From positions 434,001 to 498,000 of the forward strand of contig OY970165.1 in assembly GCA_963706605.1 (NCBI GenBank): DNA of 64,000 bases. Direction: 5' to 3'. The notes beneath the pieces are model-generated. The model saw only the letters and a list, made by a program, of their open reading frames with translations. It did not search any database and had not been told where the DNA came from. Shown here one piece after another: positions 40,443 to 49,182 of this stretch (positions are counted from its first letter, which is position 1; each line of letters starts with the position of its first letter). Origin of the DNA: VRUE01 sp963706605 (GTDB lineage: Bacteria; Actinomycetota; Thermoleophilia; Solirubrobacterales; 70-9). A program made the position numbers and the translations under genes.

Positions 40443-43271
40443 TCAGCGCTTCGAGGAAGAGGAGCCTTTGGCGCCGCCACAGCCGGTGGCCCGCACCAGG
40501 GGGCTGAAGTTGTCCTGCTTGCCGTTTTGCCCGGTGAAGCGCACCGTCGCTCGGGAGTCGTGCGCGCAGAGATCGCGGCTGTTGACGATCAGACCCTTTT
40601 TGCCGGCGGGGAGGCTCAGTTCAAAGCGCGAGAAGGGGGCGTCGGGGACCGCTTCGAAGCTGTTGCGGATGCCGCCCTTGTGGGAGTCGATGCGGCTCGA
40701 GACGGTGATGTCGACGATGCCGTGCAGGGCAACCACGAGGTCGGGCAGGTTGTGGTTGGAGGAGCGCAGGTAGACCGGGCCCGAGAGCGGTTCGTCAAGC
40801 AGCGGCGTCTGCACGGTGGCTTTTCCGTAGATCGATCCCGCCGGGCAGCTCTTGGCCGCGAACTGCACGCGGGTGCAGATCGTGCGGATGTGGGCCTGGT
40901 CGAGGAAGGCCGAGCGCGGCAGGGTGACCACGGCGCTCTTGAAGTTGGCATCCCCCGGACGCGGCGTGACCACCGCTTCAAAGGCCGGGTGATCGCCCCG
41001 TTTGGTGCCGCCCTTGAGGCGGAAGCGGAGTCCCGGCTTGAAGCCGAGGGCGGCGCAATCGGCCGCCTGGAAGCGGGACGCCAAGGAGGCCGGGACGTCA
41101 TCAGCGGGGTTGAAGACGTCGAGGAAGCTGCCAAATAGGGTGGCCCGCGTGCTCGAGGGCTGACAGGAGGTCGGGTTGAGCGTGAAGTTGGGGCGGTCGG
41201 CGTAGACGCGCAGGTCGCGGAGCTTCAAGACGATGCCCTTGAGGATGTGGGGGATCGGTTCGGAGTGGGAGCCGTCGACTTCGACTTCGGCGGTTATGGG
41301 GTTGAGCGTCAGCGCGACCCTGACGACGACCGTGCCGGCGTCAAAGGGGCCGGCAACCGCCGGGGTGATCGCCACCACGCTGAGCGGGTCCCCGCCGATC
41401 GGCCCGGCCAGGTAGAGGCTGCCGGGCACGTAGGTGAGCTGGGAGCCGACCCCCGCCCCGGCCAGGGTGCGTCCGATCTTCGAGCCTGGGGGGCAGCTCG
41501 GGGAGGCGAGCTCCTGGCGGCCGCTCTTCGTCCGGGCGGCGGCGATCTGGGCCTCGGGGCATTTGGAGAGCCCGGCTATCTTGCCGACCATGCCCGGGGG
41601 CAGGGTCGTGGAGAACTTGGTCATGTCCTGTTCTCCGTCTTGGCGGGTGAGGCGCATATAGAAGGGGGAGTAGCGCCCGGCGCTGTTGTTGATCGAGCCC
41701 GCGGTGAAGCCCGGTTTGAAGGGAGGCAGGCCGCCCGCCGGGCAGGGGCCGCCGCCGACTCCCTTGCTGATCTGGAAGTCAGAGGTGGCGCTCAGCGGGT
41801 CCTCGGGATTCGCCCAGGGGGTGAAGGTGGCCCTGGTGGTAAAGGTGCCGCAGTGGGCCGGGGTGATCAGCGGGCTGCGGCCGCCCTCGCGCAGGTGGAA
41901 GCGGACGTGGGAGAGCGGGAACTGCGGCAGGGGGAAGGGCTCTTCGCCGAAGGTGGTGATGATCTGGCCGGTTTTGGGATCGGGCTCGACCTTGCCTGGG
42001 ACCTTCACCAAGATCCCGAGCCCTGGGTCCTTGATCACCATGTAGAGGGCGATCAGGGTGTGGAAGGGGTTTTCGTCCTGGGTGGCGACGAAGAGCTGGC
42101 CCTTCAAGAGCTTGCCCTCGAGCAGCGGGGTTTCGACTTCCACGGTGCCGACCTTGGAAGCCTGCGGACATCCCTCGCCGGGTTCTGAGTCGATGGTTTC
42201 GCCTTCCAGGTCGCCTTCGCTGCAGGTGGCGAGCCCTTCGGCGGTCGAGGGGTTGATCGTCACCCCTTCGGGCAGGGTCACGACCGCCTTTTTGATGTCG
42301 GACTGGGCGATCCCTTTGGTGCTGGTCAGGCCTTCGTCGTTGACGTCGACGCTGAAGTCGAGGCCCGAGGGGCTCTCTGCCTGGTCGGTGCTCGGCGCGC
42401 CGGTGGCGCGGGGGGCGAAGCCGAGGGTGCCGCAGCCGAGGGTGCCGAGCGGGCTGGGGGGTTCAGATTCGTCGTGGGTGAGGACCGGAGGTGCTTTCAC
42501 GAACGTTCCCGGGTTCTGCCAGGAGTCCATTTCAAAGAGCGTTGCGAGCGGACCGCGGCAACTGCGCGGCAGGGTGAGGAAGGGACGCGCCGGGATGTCG
42601 GCTGAGCATTTGTCCCCGGCGGGGGGAAAGAAGCAGGCGCCGCGCTGGGCGTCGTGCACTCCTTCGACCGGGTTGCCCCAGACGGTGGCTTCAGAGCCGG
42701 CGATCGGGGCACCCTGGGTGATATTCGCCAGCGAGAGGAAGGCGTTGTTCTCGCCGCTGCTGCGGACACCGCCTTCGACGGTGACGAAGCTGCTGAGCAC
42801 CCGGAAGCCGACCTTGATGACCGAGCCGGGAGAGGGGATGAGGTTGTAGAGGGTGCCGAAGTCACTCGGCGCCAGTTCGCCGGGCGAGCGAGCGCCGATG
42901 AAGCCGAGCGCGGTCGAGTCCGGGCAGGAGGGAATGGCCGTTTCTTCGAACGGTTCGCCGACATGGCGAAGCGTCAGGAAATCGGCCGAGGAGCAGCGCG
43001 GGACCGCCGTAGGATCGGCGACGAAGCCCGCCGGCTGGTCGATCACCAGGTCCTTGGGGGCGCCTTCGGGGTTGCCACCGGAGTCGACGTTGAAGTCGGT
43101 GGTCAGCTTCATCGCGAAGGGATGGGATCCCGCCTGCATCGAGACCGAGCCGTCGGAATTGACGAAGCGGACGTCGAGGTGTTCGAAACCGAAGCTCGCC
43201 CTCGCCGAGGAGGGGCCGAGCGCCGCGCCGAGGAGCGCGATCGCGACCATTGCCCTGAGAGCTCGTCTCAC
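40443..43271 (-). CDS. Large secreted four-repeat protein, copy B (942 aa)
   Basis: This copy has the same plan as the 953-aa and 949-aa proteins: signal peptide to about residue 25, four Cys/LPxG repeats and a basic C-terminal tail (KGSSSSKR). It differs from both at one spot. At 41833-41859 a 27-bp segment encoding the ITPAHCGTFTTRAT form replaces the 54-bp segment that encodes PPTCDSDPSTPKLDPYTIT in the others, so one Cys is kept but nine residues are lost. From 41860 upward its DNA is identical to copy C. It overlaps NHL gene B by ATGA. Secreted; role unknown. Confidence 0.88.
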   Translation of the reverse strand: MRRALRAMVAIALLGAALGPSSARASFGFEHLDVRFVNSDGSVSMQAGSHPFAMKLTTDFNVDSGGNPEGAPKDLVIDQPAGFVADPTAVPRCSSADFLTLRHVGEPFEETAIPSCPDSTALGFIGARSPGELAPSDFGTLYNLIPSPGSVIKVGFRVLSSFVTVEGGVRSSGENNAFLSLANITQGAPIAGSEATVWGNPVEGVHDAQRGACFFPPAGDKCSADIPARPFLTLPRSCRGPLATLFEMDSWQNPGTFVKAPPVLTHDESEPPSPLGTLGCGTLGFAPRATGAPSTDQAESPSGLDFSVDVNDEGLTSTKGIAQSDIKKAVVTLPEGVTINPSTAEGLATCSEGDLEGETIDSEPGEGCPQASKVGTVEVETPLLEGKLLKGQLFVATQDENPFHTLIALYMVIKDPGLGILVKVPGKVEPDPKTGQIITTFGEEPFPLPQFPLSHVRFHLREGGRSPLITPAHCGTFTTRATFTPWANPEDPLSATSDFQISKGVGGGPCPAGGLPPFKPGFTAGSINNSAGRYSPFYMRLTRQDGEQDMTKFSTTLPPGMVGKIAGLSKCPEAQIAAARTKSGRQELASPSCPPGSKIGRTLAGAGVGSQLTYVPGSLYLAGPIGGDPLSVVAITPAVAGPFDAGTVVVRVALTLNPITAEVEVDGSHSEPIPHILKGIVLKLRDLRVYADRPNFTLNPTSCQPSSTRATLFGSFLDVFNPADDVPASLASRFQAADCAALGFKPGLRFRLKGGTKRGDHPAFEAVVTPRPGDANFKSAVVTLPRSAFLDQAHIRTICTRVQFAAKSCPAGSIYGKATVQTPLLDEPLSGPVYLRSSNHNLPDLVVALHGIVDITVSSRIDSHKGGIRNSFEAVPDAPFSRFELSLPAGKKGLIVNSRDLCAHDSRATVRFTGQNGKQDNFSPLVRATGCGGAKGSSSSKR

Positions 43272-44493
43272 TGCGCTGCCCGCCTGTGGTGGCGAAGCTG
43301 CGCTCGTTTGTGATGGCGCTTGTGCTTGGCCACGCAGCGGCTTTTGGCACCATTACGAACGAGGCGCTTGCCCTTCGGGCAGCGGGTTTTGCCGGGCTGG
43401 CCCTTTTCGTTGCCGGGTCCTTCGTAATCTGAGCTGGCCGGGGTCGGGTCCTCAGGCGCCGCCGGCGGGCTCTGGCAAGCCTCCCCTTCGCAGGGAGGCT
43501 GGGTTGGTGGTGGTATCGGCAGGCCGCCTTCCTCGCGGGCGTCGTAGATGTCGACCTGGCCCGGGTCCTGGGGCAAGAGGCTGGAGGCGGTTTTGATGAA
43601 CACGTCGCGGCCGTTGGGGCTCGCGTCGGCGAACTCGGTGTCGGTCGGGCTCTCACCGGAGGAGATCAGGCTGAGGCAGCCGCCGGCGCTTTCGACGTAG
43701 AGTTCGCCGCCCGCTTCTTTGCACCCTTCTTCGCCAGTCGCCCGCTCCCACTCATAGACGTCCTGGGCGCCGTTGGTGTCGCGCGGGACCAGCGCCTCGA
43801 AGCTCTCGAAAAAGAGGCGCGAGCCGTCATCCAAAAGGGCGCGAGGGGCAAAGAGCTGGTTCTCCCAGGCGGGAACCTGCGCCGCCGCCCAGGTCCCAAA
43901 CGGCTTGTTGCGGATTTCGTAGTCGCGCCCCTTGGGCCGGGCCCCACTTGGGTTGCAGGAGATGCAGGCCAATTCATCCGCGCCGGCGTCATAGAGGAAG
44001 ACCTCCGAGTCGGCTTTGCCGCTGATCGCGTCGGTGTTGTCATAGCCGGTCAGGCTCGCCGCCGAGGGGAAGGCGAGGTGCTCGCCGTCGGCGCTCACCC
44101 GCGCCGCCCGGCGCATCGGGTCGGGAGTGATCGCGGCAAGGGATGAGCCGGCGGCTTCGGCGGTCACATCCCGGCCAGCGTTCAACGTCGCGATGAAAGT
44201 GAAACTACCGGCTCCGCCCCCTTCGCCCGCTTCGTAGAGGTAGAGGTTCGCTTCGCCGTCTTTGGCTTCATCGCCCTCGCTGTTTTCTTCGTCCCCGCTC
44301 AGCGCTTCGGTCGAGCCGAAGTAGACGCGCGAGGCGTCCTCGCTCGCGCCGAGCACCCCGAGCGCCCCTTCTGCGATCTGCCTCGCGGCTTCTTCTTCGA
44401 CGTCGTATTCGAACAGCTTCCCGCCCACGGTGTATATCGCTTTCGAGCCGTTCGTCGCGGCGGTCCAAAAGCGCGCTGCGGACGCCGAGATCT
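41860..44493. repeat. 2.63-kb tract identical to 50621-53254
   Basis: Line-by-line comparison found no difference to 50621-53254 (offset 8761). It covers the 5' half of the four-repeat gene B and the 3' third of NHL gene B. Identity stops sharply at both ends. The part 41860-43254 also equals 34103-35497 of cassette A. Confidence 0.9.
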
Positions 44494-47062
44494 GCACGGT
44501 GCAGGCTTTTTCGGGTTCTGATTCCTCACATTCCCCGCTCACAGTCGGTTCTTGGTCTGGGTTCTCGCGCAGATACAGTGCACCCGGACCTTCCAGACCG
44601 CTGAAGGAGGTCCAAAAGACCCGCGAGCCGTCTTCTGAGACCGCCCGCGCGACCGTGTTATCGCGGCCGTCGAAGCTGAACGTGTTCAGCGTTCCCGCCG
44701 CGCAGTTCTGCGCGCTCGGCGCCCCGTTCGGCAGGACGCAGACCAGGTGCTCCACCGCTTCCGTCGGCGGCGCCACACGCGTCGACTCATAGAGCTGCTT
44801 GACATCGGGGTTCCCCCCTGCGGCCACCCCACCGGTGGCGGTGAAGAAGGCGTGCGCGCCGTCCGCAGAGACGCCCTGCAGCTGCGGCAGGAACAGGGCC
44901 GCCCCGGTCGGTTCCCCCGTCGTCACCGCTTCATAGTTGTCGGCCCCGGGCGCGCAGTTCTGGCGCCGGTAGGCGTTGATCGGCCCGTCTATCGCACCCG
45001 GCGCCAGCTGCAGCACGTTTTCATAGACGAACATGCCCTCGCAGAGGTCCGCCGAGAACCATTTGTATTGGAGGTCTAGGTTCTCCGTCGTGATCGATTC
45101 CTGCGGCGGGGAGATCGCATGGGTGGACCATTCCTGCCCCGCTTTGCGAATGGCGACATACTGGGAGTTGAGGGGGGCGCCGACGGCGTCGCCGAAGGCG
45201 ATCGCCGAGGTGTAGGTGAGCTTTTCCCCGTCGCCGGCGCTCTGCTCAAGCGCCGCCGGGTAGGAGGGGGTCTCGAGCCTGCCGAGCACGGCGATGTCGC
45301 CGTTGTTTTTGTCAACCGGGGAGACCATCTCATAGGCTCGGCAGTCGGTCAGGTGGGCGGAGGCTCCGCTGCGGAAGGACTGGTTTTCACAGTCGACCTT
45401 GAGCGGGGCCGGCGGCGGAGTCGTCTTGAAGGTCGCTTCCAGGCCTTCGGCGAAGCTCGCTTCCTCGGGTCCTTCTTCGCCGTCGGGGTCGATGCCGTAG
45501 ACCGGTCCGCCGCCGCTGCTTTGCGAGACGAAGCGGTAGTGGTAGGTCGTGTTCGGCTGCAGGCCGGCGAGAACCAATCCGCCGGTGGCCAGGGCTTCAT
45601 CGACGTCGGCGCCCGCGAGGATCTGGCCGGGGGAAAGGGGCTTCTGGGCGCAGGTTCCCCCCGTGCAGGGGGCGGTGCCGTATTCGACGTAGTAGCGGGT
45701 GTCGGGCCAAAAGTGCGGGTTGATCTGGGCACCGAGCGTCGCGTTGTCGGAACCCACCGACGTCGCGTACTGCGCGTCGACGTCGGGGGGATGGAGCGGT
45801 GGTGGGCAGACGTTCGGGTCAGGGCGCGGGCCGTAGGCCTTGACGAAGTATCCAGTGGTCGGATTAGGTGAGTTTGATGCATAAATGCTGACGCCGGCGA
45901 CGTTGCATCCCGTGCCGATTGCGATCCCGGTCGGCGGGGATTGCCCCTGAGTCACCTCCCCGGTGAATTCCCCCCCGCCGAAGGGTTCGGCTTTGTCGAC
46001 GCAGGCCGAGCTGAACTGGCGGATTTCGGTCGGTCGTTCCAATTCCCCGAAGGAATCCGCGGCCATCACGTAGACGCTGCCGGCGGGATCAGTGGCGATC
46101 GCCGTCGGGTTGTGGGCTTCCGCCGTGCAGATCGAGGCGCCCGCGGGGCTCAGCTTGTGGACGTTTGGTTTGGCGAGAGAGATATTGGTTTCGCCCAGGT
46201 TCAGGTAGGAGACGTAGAGATTGCCAGCAGGATCAACCGCCAGCGACTGCACCCTCTCACCGGGAACGGCGACGCTTTTGAGATAGGCGCCGCTGGGTTC
46301 GAAGACCTGGATCCGTTCCTGGTCGCCGACCCAGACCGTGTCGTCGCTCTGGTTGACCGAAATGAAGCCACCCGCGACCCAGGCGCCGAACTGGCCGTTG
46401 CCGGTACCTTCGGTGGCCGCTTGACAGACATCGGTCGGCGCCACGGGGCAGAGGTTCTGCTGCGCTTCGGGGGCGACTGCTTCGACCTTCGTCTTGTTCA
46501 CCTTGCCCCCGAACATCAGGACGAACTGGACTTCTTCTTCCAAAGGCCCGGCAGTCGGGTCGAACTTCTGCACCCGGCGGTTGCCTTCGCCACCATCCGC
46601 CACATAAAGATCACCGCCGGAGTCCAGCGCCAGTCCCTGCGGAACGGTCATCTGACCGCGGCCGCCTCCCCCCACTCCCGCCTTGCAAACGTCGCCGCTG
46701 GCCGGCACGCAGACCTCGAACTCGTCTTCTGGAGCCGTCGTGTCATCGTCGGGCCCGCTGGCGACCACGTCCCAACCCCAGGTTCGGACGAAGACGCCCC
46801 AGGCGGTGAACTCATCGATCCGGTTGCTGCCCGAGTCGGCCACGTAGACGTGGCCGCTGTCGGGATCGCTGACCGTGCCTCGGGGACGCACGCATTGCCC
46901 TGCGCCAGAGCCGGGGAGACATTTCGTCCAAAACAGGGAGGGAACGGCCCCGTTTGCCCCCGCCACCGGCCAGAACGCCAACATCGTCAGCGCGCATAGG
47001 ACGAACCCGGCTGACACCGTGGCGGCCCGGTTCTTCCCTCTGGCCATCCCGATCGACTGCAT
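43268..47062 (-). CDS. Large secreted NHL/beta-propeller protein, copy B (1264 aa)
   Basis: It has the same domain order as copy A: signal peptide (ending near residue 39, GANGA), NHL repeats with VSDPDSGHVYVADSGSNRI and GLALDSGGDLYVADGG, a fibronectin-III-like domain (YYVEYGTAPCTGG), DCRAYEMVSP, a long WD40/TolB-like propeller, and a Pro-rich then basic C-terminus (CPKGKRLVRNGAKSRCVAK and a His/Arg-rich end). The N-terminal 800 residues differ clearly from A and C, while about the last 400 are identical to copy C. Its own promoter lies at 47142-47171. It is followed by the overlapping 942-aa gene. Extracellular and wall-bound location is inferred. Confidence 0.88.
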   Translation of the reverse strand: MQSIGMARGKNRAATVSAGFVLCALTMLAFWPVAGANGAVPSLFWTKCLPGSGAGQCVRPRGTVSDPDSGHVYVADSGSNRIDEFTAWGVFVRTWGWDVVASGPDDDTTAPEDEFEVCVPASGDVCKAGVGGGGRGQMTVPQGLALDSGGDLYVADGGEGNRRVQKFDPTAGPLEEEVQFVLMFGGKVNKTKVEAVAPEAQQNLCPVAPTDVCQAATEGTGNGQFGAWVAGGFISVNQSDDTVWVGDQERIQVFEPSGAYLKSVAVPGERVQSLAVDPAGNLYVSYLNLGETNISLAKPNVHKLSPAGASICTAEAHNPTAIATDPAGSVYVMAADSFGELERPTEIRQFSSACVDKAEPFGGGEFTGEVTQGQSPPTGIAIGTGCNVAGVSIYASNSPNPTTGYFVKAYGPRPDPNVCPPPLHPPDVDAQYATSVGSDNATLGAQINPHFWPDTRYYVEYGTAPCTGGTCAQKPLSPGQILAGADVDEALATGGLVLAGLQPNTTYHYRFVSQSSGGGPVYGIDPDGEEGPEEASFAEGLEATFKTTPPPAPLKVDCENQSFRSGASAHLTDCRAYEMVSPVDKNNGDIAVLGRLETPSYPAALEQSAGDGEKLTYTSAIAFGDAVGAPLNSQYVAIRKAGQEWSTHAISPPQESITTENLDLQYKWFSADLCEGMFVYENVLQLAPGAIDGPINAYRRQNCAPGADNYEAVTTGEPTGAALFLPQLQGVSADGAHAFFTATGGVAAGGNPDVKQLYESTRVAPPTEAVEHLVCVLPNGAPSAQNCAAGTLNTFSFDGRDNTVARAVSEDGSRVFWTSFSGLEGPGALYLRENPDQEPTVSGECEESEPEKACTVQISASAARFWTAATNGSKAIYTVGGKLFEYDVEEEAARQIAEGALGVLGASEDASRVYFGSTEALSGDEENSEGDEAKDGEANLYLYEAGEGGGAGSFTFIATLNAGRDVTAEAAGSSLAAITPDPMRRAARVSADGEHLAFPSAASLTGYDNTDAISGKADSEVFLYDAGADELACISCNPSGARPKGRDYEIRNKPFGTWAAAQVPAWENQLFAPRALLDDGSRLFFESFEALVPRDTNGAQDVYEWERATGEEGCKEAGGELYVESAGGCLSLISSGESPTDTEFADASPNGRDVFIKTASSLLPQDPGQVDIYDAREEGGLPIPPPTQPPCEGEACQSPPAAPEDPTPASSDYEGPGNEKGQPGKTRCPKGKRLVRNGAKSRCVAKHKRHHKRAQLRHHRRAAQ

Positions 47063-47141
47063 CCATCATCTCCCTGTCTGCGGCTGATTCTGCCCTCCGC
47101 AACCTGCCCCGAGCGAGTACCCATCTCGGCCAGCTATCAGC

Positions 47142-47171
47142 AGTATATCGACACTACTTCATTCTTGTCAA
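47142..47171 (-). promoter_or_regulatory. Promoter of NHL gene B
   Basis: TTGACA (47166-47171), 18 bp, TATACT (47142-47147), preceded by GCGTACC. This is the closest match to the sigma-70 consensus in the array. Confidence 0.8.
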
Positions 47172-47190
47172 GGTACGCAACAAGACCGAC

Positions 47191-47218
47191 AAAGGGCCGG
47201 GATCTCTCCCGGCCCTTT
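47191..47218 (-). terminator. Hairpin terminator of 47273-47977
   Basis: AAAGGGCCGGG and CCCGGCCCTTT form an 11-bp stem around ATCTCT, 20 bp before the NHL promoter. Confidence 0.7.
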
Positions 47219-47272
47219 GCGATCATCGGACCGTTGCGGTCCTATCCGCTTCCAGCGTTCGTCAGCGTCGCT

Positions 47273-47977
47273 CTATGTCGAGGCGTTGATCGCTACCGCT
47301 CCGCCGGTTGTGTTTTCACCGGTGATCGTCGCTGCGCCGGTGTAGGTGCCGTTAGCTAGTGCCGGCATCTCGGTAGAGCATGCACCCGAGCCCGTGCCTG
47401 CAGTCTGCGTGTATGTGATCGTGGAGAAACTGATCGCTGCCGTCAGACCGCCCCCGGCGGTGTTCGTCAGCGTTATCCCTGTGCCCAGATTCTGGGGCGG
47501 GACGTTGACCGTGCACTTCAAGACGCCGCCGACTTTGGCTTCGATTTTGATTTCATTCCCGGCGGTGCATTCGATTGTCGTAACGGTGTCGTAGTTGCCG
47601 TTTGTTGTGTCGCCCAGCGGGTCGGTGTGGATGACGTATTCACAGCCGGTCGTCGTGATGGTCGCTTTTCCGAACGGTTCCAGTTCGCATCCCCCATACG
47701 CCGGTTTGAGGGAAATTGTCGTCGTTGTTGTCGCGCTGGTGGATCCGGTGTACGTCGTGGTTTCACACGTGGTGATGCCTGGGGCCCCACCTGTTTTTCC
47801 GACCACCTGGAATCGATCGTTAAATTTCGAAGGCTGCCCCCCGCTCAGTTTCGTCCAATCCGAGCTGGGTGCTGTGAACCAGTAGTTGGCGTTCGCCGAG
47901 GCCGCCGAGGCCGCCACCGCGCCCATCGCGCAGACCGCGACCAGGGCGAGGCCGAGCATCTTCAGATTGCGAATCAT
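47273..47977 (-). CDS. Small secreted protein of the tandem array family
   Basis: This is a 234-aa member with the signal peptide MIRNLKMLGLALVAVCAMG to SANA. The mature part has NYWFTAPSSDWTKLSGGQ, ITTCETTTYTGSTSA, YGGCELEPFGKATI, TGCEYVIHTDPLGDTTNGNY, IECTAGNEIKIEAKVGG, KCTVNVPPQNLGTG, ITYTQTAGTGSGACST and VAINAST. The EPQNLGTG block reads PPQNLGTG here. It belongs to the APxSDW/VAINAST subgroup together with 28879 and 48280. It precedes NHL gene B. Confidence 0.9.
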   Translation of the reverse strand: MIRNLKMLGLALVAVCAMGAVAASAASANANYWFTAPSSDWTKLSGGQPSKFNDRFQVVGKTGGAPGITTCETTTYTGSTSATTTTTISLKPAYGGCELEPFGKATITTTGCEYVIHTDPLGDTTNGNYDTVTTIECTAGNEIKIEAKVGGVLKCTVNVPPQNLGTGITLTNTAGGGLTAAISFSTITYTQTAGTGSGACSTEMPALANGTYTGAATITGENTTGGAVAINAST

Positions 47978-48029
47978 CTCTTGTTCCCTTTCGTTTGTCG
48001 TTGCGTCCCCAGGGGTGGGGACGGGACAA

Positions 48030-48058
48030 GCGATAGCCGCTCCTGGCTCCTCGGTCAA
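48030..48058 (-). promoter_or_regulatory. Promoter of 47273-47977
   Basis: TTGACC (48053-48058), 17 bp, TATCGC (48030-48035). Confidence 0.65.
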
Positions 48059-48109
48059 GGAATTTGGAGTGATGTCACTGATTGTGAGCAAGTCGCTCCG
48101 GTCGAGCCG

Positions 48110-48184
48110 CACGTTTTGCTTGCACAGCGCGTGTGAGCGATTTGCGCGCGCGTAGATCCGTGCGGTGCACAAATTGGCGCATAG
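48110..48184 (-). repeat. Upstream element R, copy 7 (divergent)
   Basis: It lacks the TGCCTGGAAATC start; instead ACGTTTTGCTTGCAC leads into the GCGCGCG tract, GATCCGTGC, GGT, GCACAAATT and GGCGCATAG. It shares the ATTTTGCxTGCA variant with copy 9. Confidence 0.65.
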
Positions 48185-48203
48185 GAACGCTCAGAGGACA
48201 GAA

Positions 48204-48225
48204 GGACCGGGATCTCTCCCGGTCC
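48204..48225 (-). terminator. Hairpin terminator of 48280-48969
   Basis: GGACCGGG and CCCGGTCC form an 8-bp stem around ATCTCT. The A:T change on both arms relative to the other copies keeps pairing. Confidence 0.65.
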
Positions 48226-48279
48226 ATTGCGATCGGACCGTCGCGGTCCCATCTGACTCCAGCGCTCGTCAACGTCGAG

Positions 48280-48969
48280 CTATGTCGAGGCGTTGATCGC
48301 CACCGCCGCACCAGTTGTGTTTTTACCGGTGATCGTCGCCGAGCCGGACCAGGTGCCGTCGCCTCGTGTTGCCTCAGTAGAGCACACACCTGCGCCCGTG
48401 CCGGCTGTCTGCGTGTACTTGATCGCGGTGAAATTGATCACCGCCGAGAAACCGCCGCCGGCCGTGTTCGAGAGCGTTATCCCTGTGCCCAAGTTCTGGG
48501 GCTCGATGTGGACTTGACACTTTGTAACACCGCCGACTTTCGCGTCGATTGTGATTTCTCCCCCGGCGGGGCATTCGATTGTCGTAACGGTGTCGTAGTT
48601 GCCGTTTGTTGTGTCGCCCAGCGGGTCGGTGTGAATTACATATTCGCAGCCGTTCATTTCAACCGTCGCTTTACCGAACGGTTGTAGTTCACAGCCTGAA
48701 TATACTGACGCGAGGGTGATTGTCGTCGTTGTTGTCGCACTCGTCGAGCCTTGATACGTCACACTGGTGCATGTGAGGATGCCGTTAGCTCCACCTGTTA
48801 TTCCGATGAACCGTGATTCATCGATTGGGGTGCCCTGCGAACCGCTCAGCACCGTCCAATCCGATCCCGGCGCTGTGAACCAGTAGTTGGCGTTCGCCGA
48901 GGCCGCCACCGCGCCCATCGCGCAGACCGCGACCAGGGCGAGGCCGAGCATCTTCAGATTGCGAATCAT
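48280..48969 (-). CDS. Small secreted protein of the tandem array family
   Basis: This 229-aa member has a signal peptide three residues shorter than the others (AASANANYW). Blocks present are APGSDWTVLSGSQG, ILTCTSVTYQGSTSA, YSGCELQPFGKATV (Gln in place of Glu), NGCEYVIHTDPLGDTTNGNY, IECPAGGEITIDAKVGG, KCQVHIEPQNLGTG, IKYTQTAGTGAGVCST and VAINAST. It stands behind four-repeat gene C and in front of the small gene of cassette B, so two small genes occur between cassettes B and C. Confidence 0.9.
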   Translation of the reverse strand: MIRNLKMLGLALVAVCAMGAVAASANANYWFTAPGSDWTVLSGSQGTPIDESRFIGITGGANGILTCTSVTYQGSTSATTTTTITLASVYSGCELQPFGKATVEMNGCEYVIHTDPLGDTTNGNYDTVTTIECPAGGEITIDAKVGGVTKCQVHIEPQNLGTGITLSNTAGGGFSAVINFTAIKYTQTAGTGAGVCSTEATRGDGTWSGSATITGKNTTGAAVAINAST

Positions 48970-49011
48970 CTTTGCTTCCTTTCGCTTGTCGTTGTGTCCC
49001 GCATGGGACAA

Positions 49012-49041
49012 GCGATAGCCGCATGGCGGTGAGCAAGTCAA
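49012..49041 (-). promoter_or_regulatory. Promoter of 48280-48969
   Basis: TTGACT (49036-49041), 18 bp, TATCGC (49012-49017). Confidence 0.6.
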
Positions 49042-49097
49042 GGAAGCTGGAGTGATGGGGCTGCTGCGGCGTTTAACGACAGCGGCGCCGGACATCA

Positions 49098-49166
49098 CCC
49101 CTGGAAATCGCGTCAGAGCCCTTCGCGCGCGCGCAAATCTGTGCGGTGCACCAATCGGCGCGCAGG
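49098..49166 (-). repeat. Upstream element R, copy 8
   Basis: CCCTGGAAATCGCG to GGCGCGCAG. The central segment reads AAATCTGTGC, GGT, GCACCAATC. It begins 17 bp after the stop of the 949-aa gene. Confidence 0.7.
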
Positions 49167-49182
49167 GAGCCTGAGAGGCTGC

